Shown piece by piece: positions 1 through 5,019 of a stretch of DNA of 5,187 nt. Within the stretch, counting starts at the first letter, position 1, and the number at the start of each line of letters is the position of its first letter. The notes below the pieces were generated by a model. It ran no database searches and was not told where the DNA came from. It saw nothing but the letters and a program-made list of their open reading frames with translations. Position numbers and translations under genes: made by a program. The DNA lies in contig CAYXPI010000230.1 in the NCBI GenBank assembly GCA_964467005.1, positions 1 to 5,187 on the forward strand, given 5' to 3'. Source of the DNA: Thermohalobaculum sp964467005. Its GTDB lineage: Bacteria > Pseudomonadota > Alphaproteobacteria > Rhodobacterales > Rhodobacteraceae.

Positions 1-836
1 GCTACGACCTCTCGGGCTTCGAGGCGCTCTTCTTCGCCGGCGAGCGCTGCGACCCGGACACGCTCTTCTGGGCCCAGGACCAGCTGAAAGTTCCGGTGAT
101 CGACAACTGGTGGCAGACCGAGACCGGTTTTCCCATCGCCGCCAACCCCAAGGGCCTCGAGCTCTTGCCGGTTAAGGCCGGCTCGCCCACCGTGCCGATG
201 CCCGGCTACGACGTGCAGATCCTCGACGAGGGCGGCCACCCCGTCGGCCCCAACACGCTGGGCGCCATCGCGATCAAGCTGCCGCTCCCGCCCGGCACGC
301 TGCCCACCCTTTGGAACGCCGACGCCCGCTTCCGGAAGAGCTATCTCGACGCCTTCCCGGGCTATTACGAGACTGGGGACGCGGGCCTCATCGACGAAGA
401 CGGTTACCTCTACATCATGGCCCGCACCGACGATGTCATCAACGTCGCCGGCCACCGCCTCTCCACCGGGGCGATGGAGGAGGTGCTGGCGGGCCATCCG
501 GATGTGGCCGAATGCGCTGTGATCGGGGTGCATGACGACCTCAAGGGCCAGGTGCCGCTCGGTTTTGTCTGCCTCAACTCAGGCTGCAATCGCCCGCATG
601 ACGAGATCGCCAAGGAGTGCGTGGCCCGGGTGCGCGACGAGATCGGCCCGGTCGCCGCCTTCAAGAGCGCTGTGGTGGTCGACCGGCTGCCGAAGACACG
701 CTCCGGCAAGATCCTGCGCAAAACCATGGTGCAGATCGCCGACGGGCAGGAGGTGCGCATGCCCGCCACCATCGAGGACCCTGCCGTCCTCACGGAGATT
801 CGCGAGGCGCTGACCGGGCTTGCCCGCCAGAGCTGA
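1..836 (+). CDS. prpE: Propionyl-CoA synthetase (acetyl-CoA synthetase family), C-terminal part
   Basis: Partial: the 5' end lies left of the window and the first complete codon is at base 3; 277 codons remain, ending with TGA at 834-836. The family makes acyl-CoA from a short-chain acid, ATP and CoA through an acyl-adenylate, in the cytoplasm; PrpE members feed propionate into propionyl-CoA metabolism. Visible motifs are the adenylate-forming WWQTETG (fragment residues 36-42), YETGDAG with the ribose-binding Asp (about 122-128), the hinge/CoA region ARTDDVINVAGHRLST, and the A10 motif PKTRSGKILRK, whose SGK lysine (codon 708-710) is the catalytic and typically acylation-regulated lysine. The wording around WWQTETG and LPLPPGTLPTLW fits PrpE/ACSS3 better than acetyl-CoA synthetase Acs, but substrate choice cannot be proven because the acyl pocket is mostly outside the window. 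No frameshift is visible. The next gene appears to have its own promoter. Confidence 0.9.
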   Translation, partial: YDLSGFEALFFAGERCDPDTLFWAQDQLKVPVIDNWWQTETGFPIAANPKGLELLPVKAGSPTVPMPGYDVQILDEGGHPVGPNTLGAIAIKLPLPPGTLPTLWNADARFRKSYLDAFPGYYETGDAGLIDEDGYLYIMARTDDVINVAGHRLSTGAMEEVLAGHPDVAECAVIGVHDDLKGQVPLGFVCLNSGCNRPHDEIAKECVARVRDEIGPVAAFKSAVVVDRLPKTRSGKILRKTMVQIADGQEVRMPATIEDPAVLTEIREALTGLARQS

Positions 837-844
837 AGATCGCG

Positions 845-873
845 CTTGAGCCCTGGCCGCGTGCCCGTATGCT
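845..873 (+). promoter_or_regulatory. Probable sigma-70-type promoter of the receiver-HPt/LuxO-like unit
   Basis: TTGAGC (845-850), a 17-base spacer and TATGCT (868-873) give four of six matches in each box at ideal spacing. It begins nine bases after the prpE stop. A transcript starting near 880 would have a leader of about 45 bases before the GTG at 926. The -10 box overlaps the alternative in-frame ATG at 869, which argues for the GTG start. This is pattern matching by eye only. Confidence 0.5.
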
Positions 874-925
874 GACGCCTGGGCGCGCGGGGGAGTGTGG
901 GCGCGCCTCCTCCGCGGAGCGCCAT

Positions 926-1708
926 GTGACCCTGAGCGGCCTGCACATCCTATTGGCAGAGGACAACCCGACCAACCAGATGGTCGCGGAGCAGATGCTC
1001 GCCGCGCTGGGCGCCACCGCGCGCGTGGCGGGGGACGGGCTCGAGACCCTGGCGCTCGCGGAAGCGGAGCGGTTCGATCTCGCTCTCATCGACATCGAGA
1101 TGCCCAAGCTCGACGGGCTGGAGGTGATCCGCCGGATCCGCGCCGCCCAAACGTCGGGGCGCGACATGCCGCTCATCGCGCTCACCGCCTATGTGATGGT
1201 GGAGCACCGCCGAGCGATCATCGAGGCGGGGGCGGACGGGGTGATCGCCAAGCCCCTCCTCTCGGTGGACCAGCTGGGCGAGGACATCCGCGCGATCCTC
1301 GACGCCCGCCCGGCCGCGCGCCTCCGCCCGAAGGCCCCCTTGGAGCCCGTCGCGCCGGCCATCAACGCTGACGCCGCCGGCATCGACGCCCGGGTGTTCG
1401 GCGCGCTCAGCCGCTCGATCGGGCCCGAGGCCATCCCAGAGCTTTTGCGCAAGATGGATCGGGACATCGTCACGGTCCGCGAGCGTATCCAGGCCGGCTT
1501 GACGGAGCGCGACACCCACCCTCTCCGCGAGGCGACGCACATTTTGGTGGCCGTTGCTGGCTCTCTTGGTGCAGTAAGGCTGCAAAATAACGCTCAATGC
1601 CTTAATTCTGCCGCTCACGAAGGTGATTTTCCAGAAATGCAGAGACTCGGGCGTGTGGTCATCGCCGAAATCGATCTTCTGCGTGCGTTCATCAGTAGTA
1701 ACGTGTAA
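926..1708 (+). CDS. Receiver-HPt two-domain phosphorelay protein
   Basis: This 260-residue cytoplasmic protein probably relays phosphate between a sensor kinase and the LuxO-like regulator encoded nine bases downstream. Residues 5-125 form a complete receiver domain: acidic pocket E12-D13, phospho-acceptor D56 (in LIDIEMPKLDG), T87 and K109 (AKP). A Pro/Ala-rich linker (about 129-150) leads to an HPt-like helical domain (about 153-258) with the candidate phospho-histidine H205 (codon 1538-1540) in THILVAVAGSLGA. The usual HPt pattern is H-x-L-K-G; here K and G are replaced by V208 and A209, so phosphotransfer is likely but not certain. GTG 926 is preferred as start because GGAG at 916-919 lies six bases upstream and the receiver begins at once; ATG 869 is in frame but overlaps the predicted promoter. 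There is no DNA-binding output domain and no kinase beside it. From about 1541 to the stop, composition becomes much more AT-rich than the rest of the gene. Confidence 0.85.
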   Translation: MTLSGLHILLAEDNPTNQMVAEQMLAALGATARVAGDGLETLALAEAERFDLALIDIEMPKLDGLEVIRRIRAAQTSGRDMPLIALTAYVMVEHRRAIIEAGADGVIAKPLLSVDQLGEDIRAILDARPAARLRPKAPLEPVAPAINADAAGIDARVFGALSRSIGPEAIPELLRKMDRDIVTVRERIQAGLTERDTHPLREATHILVAVAGSLGAVRLQNNAQCLNSAAHEGDFPEMQRLGRVVIAEIDLLRAFISSNV

Positions 1709-1717
1709 GGGTTTGGA

Positions 1718-3184
1718 ATGTCTTTGCGGGAAATCGATCCAGTGCTGCTGGTCGAGGACACGCGCTCGTTAGCCAGCCTCTACGAAGCATACCTCACGAA
1801 AGCCGGGTTCACGGTGGCGTGCGCGTTCGACGCCGAGACCGCGCTCGAGAGTTTCGCGAAGCTGCGCCCGCGCATCGTCCTACTGGACCTCGTCCTGCCG
1901 GATCAGGACGGGCTCACGGTGCTGCGCAAGATCCATGCGGACCGCCCCGGGGTGAAGGTGGTGGTGATCACCGCCAACGGGTCGATCAACCGTGCGGTCG
2001 AGGCGATGCGCGAGGGCGCCTTCGACTTTCTCGTTAAGCCCTTCGATGAGCGGCGCCTGATCGGCGCGGTGGAGAACGCGCTCACGCTGATCGGCCAGGA
2101 GACGAAAGCGGGCGGGCCCGGGGACCCCGCCGAGCTTGCCGAGATCGACATGGCCGAGGGCTTTCAGGGCTTCATCGGAACCTCTCCCGCCATGCGGCGG
2201 ATCTACGGCATGGTGCAGAGCATCGCCCGCTCGACCGCGACCGTGTTCATCACCGGCGAGAGCGGGACCGGCAAGGAGATCTGCGCCCAGGCGATCCACG
2301 ACCTGTCGGTGCGGCACAAGGGGCCCTTCGTGCCTGTGAATTGCGGGGCGATCCCGCGGGACCTGCTCGAATCCGAGCTCTTCGGGCATTTGCGCGGGTC
2401 GTTCACGGGCGCGGTGCTCGACAAGCGCGGCGCGGCCGCGGTGGCCGATGGCGGCACGCTCTTTCTCGACGAGATCTGCGAGATGGACCTCGCGCTCCAA
2501 ACGAAGCTGCTCCGCTTCCTCCAAACCTCGATGATCCAGCCCGTCGGCGCGACCGAAGCCCACAAGGTGGATGTCCGCATCGTTTGCGCCACCAACCGCG
2601 ACCCTGCGGAGGAGGTGCGCGCCGGGCGCTTCCGCGAGGATCTCTACTATCGCCTGCATGTCGTGCCGATCCAGCTGCCGCCGCTCCGCGCGCGCGAGGG
2701 CGATGTGATCGAGATCGCCGAGGTGCTGCTCCAGCGCTTCTCAGAGGAGGAGGGGCGGCAATTTCAGCGGCTGTCGGAGGGCGCGCGGGCGGTTTTCCGG
2801 CACTATGCCTGGCCGGGCAATGTGCGGGAGCTGCAGAACATCCTCCGCAACGTGGTCGTGCTCAACGACGCTGAGGAGGTGACCCTCGAGATGCTGCCGG
2901 AGAGCCTGGCCCGTGCGGCGGCCGCGCTGGCGGAGCGGCCGGCGCCGCGCGAGGCGCCCGCCGAGCCCGCGCCCGCGCCCGCGCCGGCGCCCGAAGGCCC
3001 GATCGACCGGGACGCCGCACTGCATTCGCTCGTCGGCGTCTCCCTCGCCGACCTCGAGCGCCGGTTCATCGAGGCCACGATCGACGCCTGCGACGGCTCG
3101 ATCCCCAAGGCCGCTCGGCTGCTGGATGTCAGCCCGTCCACCCTTTACCGCAAGCGCGACGCCTGGTCCCGCAGCGCGAGCTGA
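1718..3184 (+). CDS. luxO: LuxO-like sigma-54-dependent response regulator (receiver-AAA+-Fis HTH)
   Basis: This 488-residue NtrC-class activator would use ATP hydrolysis to open sigma-54 RNA polymerase promoters when phosphorylated. The receiver spans residues 8-125: E13-D14, phospho-acceptor D57, T85, K107. The AAA+ domain (about 150-390) has Walker A GESGTGKE (180-187), the sigma-54 contact loop GSFTGA (227-232; the common form is GAFTGA), Walker B GGTLFLDE (245-252), sensor I N293, arginine fingers R306/R312 and sensor II WPGNVREL (365-372). A Pro/Ala linker (408-425) precedes a Fis-type HTH (about 443-483). The phrases VEDTRSLASLYEAYLT, DEICEMDLALQTKLLRF and PKAARLLDVSPSTLYRK recall Vibrio LuxO closely (from memory), hence the symbol; quorum-sensing function is not shown. 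It starts nine bases after the receiver-HPt gene, with an AAGGG site (1707-1711) overlapping that gene's stop, so the two are very probably co-transcribed and functionally paired like LuxU-LuxO. Direct targets are unknown. Confidence 0.93.
   Translation: MSLREIDPVLLVEDTRSLASLYEAYLTKAGFTVACAFDAETALESFAKLRPRIVLLDLVLPDQDGLTVLRKIHADRPGVKVVVITANGSINRAVEAMREGAFDFLVKPFDERRLIGAVENALTLIGQETKAGGPGDPAELAEIDMAEGFQGFIGTSPAMRRIYGMVQSIARSTATVFITGESGTGKEICAQAIHDLSVRHKGPFVPVNCGAIPRDLLESELFGHLRGSFTGAVLDKRGAAAVADGGTLFLDEICEMDLALQTKLLRFLQTSMIQPVGATEAHKVDVRIVCATNRDPAEEVRAGRFREDLYYRLHVVPIQLPPLRAREGDVIEIAEVLLQRFSEEEGRQFQRLSEGARAVFRHYAWPGNVRELQNILRNVVVLNDAEEVTLEMLPESLARAAAALAERPAPREAPAEPAPAPAPAPEGPIDRDAALHSLVGVSLADLERRFIEATIDACDGSIPKAARLLDVSPSTLYRKRDAWSRSAS
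2965..2988 (+). repeat. Hexanucleotide tandem repeat encoding the Pro/Ala linker
   Basis: GCCCGC is repeated three times in tandem (2965-2982), followed by the one-base variant GCCGGC (2983-2988). It encodes alternating Ala-Pro between the AAA+ and HTH domains of the LuxO-like protein. Six-base units keep frame when copy number changes, so linker length may vary between strains. Confidence 0.7.
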
Positions 3185-3221
3185 GTGGGCCGCGGCTCCG
3201 GCACCGGCGCTTAGAAAGTGA

Positions 3222-3271
3222 GGCCGCCCCAGCCGTTTTAGCTGAGGCGGCCGATACCCGTTTCGGGGTAT
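3222..3271 (+). terminator. Tandem hairpins after the LuxO-like gene, probable transcription end
   Basis: The first hairpin has a 12-bp stem with one mismatch (GGCCGCCCCAGC 3222-3233 with GCTGAGGCGGCC 3241-3252) and a seven-base T-rich loop. It is followed at once by a second, ATACCC (3254-3259) with GGGTAT (3266-3271). They begin 37 bases after the stop codon. Neither is followed by a clear T-run, so this is a weak match to a classical intrinsic terminator; it could instead stabilise the 3' end of the mRNA. Confidence 0.5.
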
Positions 3272-3314
3272 GGGGCTGCCGCACGAGGCCACGACCCTGG
3301 GCGGGTGTGAGAAC

Positions 3315-3324
3315 GGGGGGGGGG
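3315..3324 (+). repeat. Ten-G homopolymer tract
   Basis: Ten consecutive G residues lie about 150 bases upstream of the predicted -35 box of the IclR-family gene. Tracts of this length are prone to slipped-strand length change, and also to sequencing error. Confidence 0.85.
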
Positions 3325-3384
3325 TGATCCACATCCCAAAGCCAACCGGCCGCGTTCGGCCCCCTGGTTCTAGCCCCAACATGG

Positions 3385-3399
3385 TAAACACAGCGTTAA
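3385..3399 (-). promoter_or_regulatory. Candidate CtrA-binding box
   Basis: On the minus strand the sequence reads TTAA, seven bases, TTTA, then CC. The alphaproteobacterial cell-cycle regulator CtrA recognises TTAA-N7-TTAAC, so one base of the second half-site differs. It lies in AT-richer DNA within a GC-rich intergenic region, about 130 bases upstream of the IclR-family start codon. The motif is short and chance occurrence is possible. Confidence 0.3.
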
Positions 3400-3472
3400 C
3401 GCCCGCGCCGCACGACGCCAATTTGCCGCCTTTTCGCGTGTCGCCCGCGACCGGGTGACCCAGCCCTGGCGG

Positions 3473-3499
3473 TTGACCCGGCTCGCTTCGGCCTACCTC
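3473..3499 (+). promoter_or_regulatory. Possible promoter of the IclR-family gene
   Basis: TTGACC (3473-3478) is a strong -35-like box. The best -10 candidate is the weak TACCTC (3494-3499), at a short 15-base spacing. The start codon is 30 bases further on, behind an AAGGA Shine-Dalgarno site (3515-3519). A short inverted repeat, GGAT-CGC-ATCC (3517-3527), overlaps the ribosome site and could slightly modulate translation. Confidence 0.4.
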
Positions 3500-3528
3500 C
3501 CCGATCAAGTGAAAAAGGATCGCATCCT

Positions 3529-4326
3529 ATGAAGGACGAAAAATCACGCAACGCTGGGCAGGTGCGCTCTCTGACGCGCGCGCTCTCGCTGATGCGTCAC
3601 CTGGCGGACGCGCCCGCGGGCCTGTCGCTCACCGAGGTGTCCGACGCGGCCGGTCTGCCGCCCTCCACCACGCACCGTCTCCTGACCACGCTGGAGGCCG
3701 AACGGTTCGTTCGGCCGGATCCGCAAGCGGGCGTCTGGCGGATCGGGGTGGCCGCGTTCTATGTGGGCGCGGCCTTCGCGCGCGCGCGGGACAAGCTGAC
3801 CATGGCGCGCCCATTTCTCCTGAGGCTGATGGAGATGACTGGCGAGACCGCCAATCTCTTCGTGGAAAGCGACGGCGAGGTGGTGTGCATCGGCCAGATT
3901 GAATCGCGGCATGCCATGCGCGCCATCACCGGTGTGGGCGGGCGCGTGATGCTTCACGCCTCCGCCGCCGGCAAGGCGTTGCTCGCGCATATGGAGCCGA
4001 GCCGCCGCAACGCGATTGTTGCAGGCTATGCCCTGCCCGGGGTGACCAACCTCACGATCACCCGGCGCGACGCCTTGGCCAAGACGCTGGAGGAGGTGCG
4101 CGCGGTCGGCTATGCGGTGGACGACGAAGAGCACGCGCTCGGCCTGCGTTGCGTGGCCGCGCCGGTGTTCGACGAGATGGGCCAGGCGGTGGCGGCGATC
4201 TCGGTCTCCGGGCCCTCGGCCCGGGTGGCGCGGGACCGACTTCCCCTTCTCGGGCGGATGGTGGCGCAGGTCGCGCAAGAGGCGACACGCGATTTCGGCG
4301 GGGAGGCGCCCCTTGCGGCGCAGTGA
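3529..4326 (+). CDS. IclR-family transcriptional regulator
   Basis: At 265 residues this is a typical IclR-family length. The N-terminal winged HTH spans about residues 11-72 (VRSLTRALSLMRHLADAP, then LSLTEVSDAAGLPPSTTHRL with the recognition helix around 44-55). A linker helix follows, then the GAF-like effector domain (about 90-255). Family hallmarks are HASAAGKALLA (143-153) and DDEEHALGLRCVAAP (198-212), which line the small-molecule pocket in known members. Such proteins bind palindromic operators as dimers or tetramers and respond to small metabolites, often organic acids or aromatics; neither the ligand nor the target can be read from this sequence. ATG 3529 is chosen because of AAGGA nine bases upstream and because the HTH begins soon after. 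It stands alone: a tRNA and broken mobile elements follow, with no adjacent catabolic operon downstream in the window, so its targets are either distant or have been lost. Confidence 0.92.
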   Translation: MKDEKSRNAGQVRSLTRALSLMRHLADAPAGLSLTEVSDAAGLPPSTTHRLLTTLEAERFVRPDPQAGVWRIGVAAFYVGAAFARARDKLTMARPFLLRLMEMTGETANLFVESDGEVVCIGQIESRHAMRAITGVGGRVMLHASAAGKALLAHMEPSRRNAIVAGYALPGVTNLTITRRDALAKTLEEVRAVGYAVDDEEHALGLRCVAAPVFDEMGQAVAAISVSGPSARVARDRLPLLGRMVAQVAQEATRDFGGEAPLAAQ

Positions 4327-4360
4327 GCGCCGGTGCTTGGGCGCCCTGGGGCGAAACCGC

Positions 4361-4389
4361 TGGACGGCTCCGGGCGCCTTTGCTATAGG
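4361..4389 (+). promoter_or_regulatory. Promoter of tRNA-Asn
   Basis: TGGACG (4361-4366), 17 bases, then TATAGG (4384-4389). Both boxes match the sigma-70 consensus at four of six positions with optimal spacing. Transcription would start near 4396, about 19 bases before the mature tRNA. It lies just after the iclR-type stop codon. Confidence 0.65.
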
Positions 4390-4414
4390 CTCGCGACCGC
4401 ACAGGTGGCCCCGA

Positions 4415-4489
4415 TCCGGCGTAGCTCAGTGGTAGAGCATCGGACTGTTAATCCGCTGGTCGTAGGTTCGAATCCTACCGCCGGAGCCA
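4415..4489 (+). tRNA. tRNA-Asn (anticodon GUU)
   Basis: A full cloverleaf can be drawn. The acceptor stem TCCGGCG (4415-4421) pairs perfectly with CGCCGGA (4479-4485). The D arm is GCTC/GAGC (4424-4438). The anticodon loop CTGTTAA carries GTT at 4447-4449. The T arm is GTAGG-TTCGAAT-CCTAC (4462-4478). G4486 is the discriminator and CCA (4487-4489) is encoded. The top pair of the anticodon stem (27:43) is T4440 against C4456, a mismatch; the other four pairs are intact. The broken mobile DNA begins about 100 bases beyond its 3' end, but no second copy of the tRNA 3' end is seen in the window. Confidence 0.97.
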
Positions 4490-4495
4490 GCCTCT

Positions 4496-4515
4496 TGGGT
4501 ATAACCCACTGTTTT
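4496..4515 (+). terminator. Short hairpin after tRNA-Asn, possible terminator
   Basis: TGGGT (4496-4500) and ACCCA (4504-4508) form a five-bp stem with an ATA loop, followed after three bases by TTTT (4512-4515). Its position seven bases past the tRNA CCA end suits transcription termination, but the stem is short. Confidence 0.45.
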
Positions 4516-4553
4516 GTAGATATATTTTCCGCTCGCGACGGCCTCGATCTGCC

Positions 4554-4589
4554 GATGCATCCACCAGCCTGATGTTGATGAGATGCATC
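4554..4589. repeat. Two GATGCATC palindromes flanking 20 bases
   Basis: Identical eight-base palindromes lie at 4554-4561 and 4582-4589, the second ending directly before the ATG of the Tat-protein fragment. The layout could be an operator pair for that former gene. No promoter boxes with good spacing were found between the tRNA and this site. Confidence 0.5.
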
Positions 4590-4639
4590 ATGACCACCAC
4601 ACGACGCACCGTCCTCACGGCCGCCGCCGCCGTCCCGGC
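4590..4639 (+). pseudogene. 5' fragment of a Tat-exported protein gene, cut off by a mobile element
   Basis: ATG 4590 begins MTTTRRTVLTAAAAVPA, a twin-arginine (Tat) signal sequence start: paired Arg residues 5-6, then a small hydrophobic stretch. From about 4640 the sequence becomes a mobile-element-like end, and the frame runs on only as unrelated residues to a stop at 4764-4766. The mature protein is therefore missing and its identity cannot be told. In-frame ATGs at 4572 and 4578 also exist; 4590 is preferred because it gives the normal short N-region before the RR pair. No strong ribosome site is visible. Alternatively this could be a chance match, since Ala-rich GC-rich DNA can mimic signal peptides. 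Confidence 0.5.
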
Positions 4640-4825
4640 TGTGAATAAGAGTGCAACAGTCACCCCCTTCTGGCAGAGCGTAAGCGTTTGGAATTATTGC
4701 AATATCCGTGCTCTGAAGGGGGTCACGATCGGCGCCGATCGTGACCCCACCCAGAAGGAGAATTGATACTCCGAATCAATGGCTTAAGCCCTGTTCGGCG
4801 GGGATCACTGTTGGACGCCGATACA
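4640..4825. mobile_element. 186-base segment with IS21-like imperfect terminal repeats (deletion derivative or MITE-like)
   Basis: The left end starts TGTGAATAAG and carries GTGCAACAGTCACCCCC (4651-4667). The right end, read inward on the minus strand, starts TGTATCGGCG and carries CCAACAGTGATCCCC. Both share TGT at the tip, a CAACAGT core and a C-run. TG...CA ends with repeated GTGACCCC-like motifs are typical of IS21-family elements as I know them. Further motif copies lie inside, at 4719-4730 (inverted) and 4737-4748 (direct). No transposase is encoded, and no target duplication flanks it (GTCCCGGC on the left, CAAGAAAG on the right). An alternative left border is GTAAGCG at 4680, which matches the IS66 tip. 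Confidence 0.4.
4719..4748. repeat. 30-bp perfect palindrome without spacer
   Basis: The left arm GGGGTCACGATCGGC (4719-4733) is the exact reverse complement of the right arm (4734-4748), with the centre between 4733 and 4734. Beyond three mismatches the symmetry resumes with TCTG/CAGA (4712-4715 and 4752-4755). It could extrude as a cruciform, act as a strong dimer-binding site, or be the scar of an inverted joining of two element ends. Confidence 0.97.
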
Positions 4826-4828
4826 CAA

Positions 4829-5019
4829 GAAAGACTGCGCTCTTCGCGGGCAACGACGACGGCGCCAGGACATGGGCGCGCTGCGCCTCCCTCATCGGCA
4901 CCGCGAAGCTCAACGGCGTCAACCCGGAAGCCTACCTGACCGCCACCCTTCGCCGGCTCCTCGACGGCCACATGAAGGCCGACATCGACGCCCTCATGCC
5001 CTGGGCCTTCGCCACATAG
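4829..5019 (+). pseudogene. tnpC: 3' remnant of IS66-family transposase gene (tnpC C-terminus)
   Basis: About 63 codons from RKTALFAGNDDGARTWAR through ASLIGTAKLNGVNPEAYLTA to DALMPWAFAT and TAG (5017-5019). This is the characteristic C-terminal segment of IS66 transposases (LFAG-D-G, SLI-T-KLNG, P-AYL, ID-L-PW). A full TnpC is roughly 500 residues, so most of the protein, including the catalytic core, is gone. The open frame extends upstream to GTG 4741, inside the palindrome, as unrelated sequence, giving a 92-codon chimeric frame that is unlikely to be a working protein. The IS66 accessory genes tnpA and tnpB are absent. Confidence 0.88.

Larger units (their letters stand above)
3272..3472. 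other. Gene-free intergenic stretch before iclR-type gene
   Basis: I find no supportable gene here; reading frames crossing it have no recognisable protein features and run through G-tracts and hairpins. It contains a ten-G run (3315-3324), a CtrA-like box (3385-3399), and a hairpin with stem GGCCG/CGGCC and a four-base loop (3348-3361), extendable by AACC (3344-3347)/GGTT (3366-3369) across a four-base bulge. It probably serves as a control region for the gene at 3529. Confidence 0.5.

Noticed and set aside
881..906. Direct repeat GGGCGCGC before the receiver-HPt gene as an operator
   Set aside because: Such G/C octamers are expected by chance in this DNA and there is no symmetry or conservation evidence.
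910..919. CTCCGCGGAG palindrome as a hairpin hiding the ribosome site at 916-919
   Set aside because: The two arms are contiguous, leaving no room for a loop of at least three bases, so a stable hairpin is unlikely.
617..925. Upstream extension of the receiver-HPt reading frame into prpE
   Set aside because: This part is the shifted frame of the prpE coding sequence; the receiver domain begins right after GTG 926.
950..1618. Long minus-strand frame opposite the receiver-HPt gene, and similar ones at 1880-2659, 2741-3508 and 3544-4278
   Set aside because: They are antisense shadows produced by GC-rich codon use; the peptides are Arg/His/Gly-rich without domains, while the plus strand has clear families.
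3270..3458. 62-codon frame in the intergenic region as a small gene
   Set aside because: It starts with GTG, has no ribosome site, crosses the ten-G tract and hairpins, and the peptide has no recognisable feature.
4688..4701. TTTGGAATTATTGC as a sigma-54 promoter for the neighbouring LuxO-like activator
   Set aside because: Only seven bases separate GG and GC, where sigma-54 promoters need ten; spacing is strict.
4572..4766. 64-codon frame as a complete small Tat-exported protein
   Set aside because: Only the first 17 codons look like protein; the remainder reads through mobile-element ends and the palindrome.
4741..5019. 92-codon frame as a domesticated DNA-binding protein
   Set aside because: The recognisable part is just the IS66 C-terminal tail; the first 30 codons come from the palindrome and repeat DNA, with no ribosome site at the GTG.
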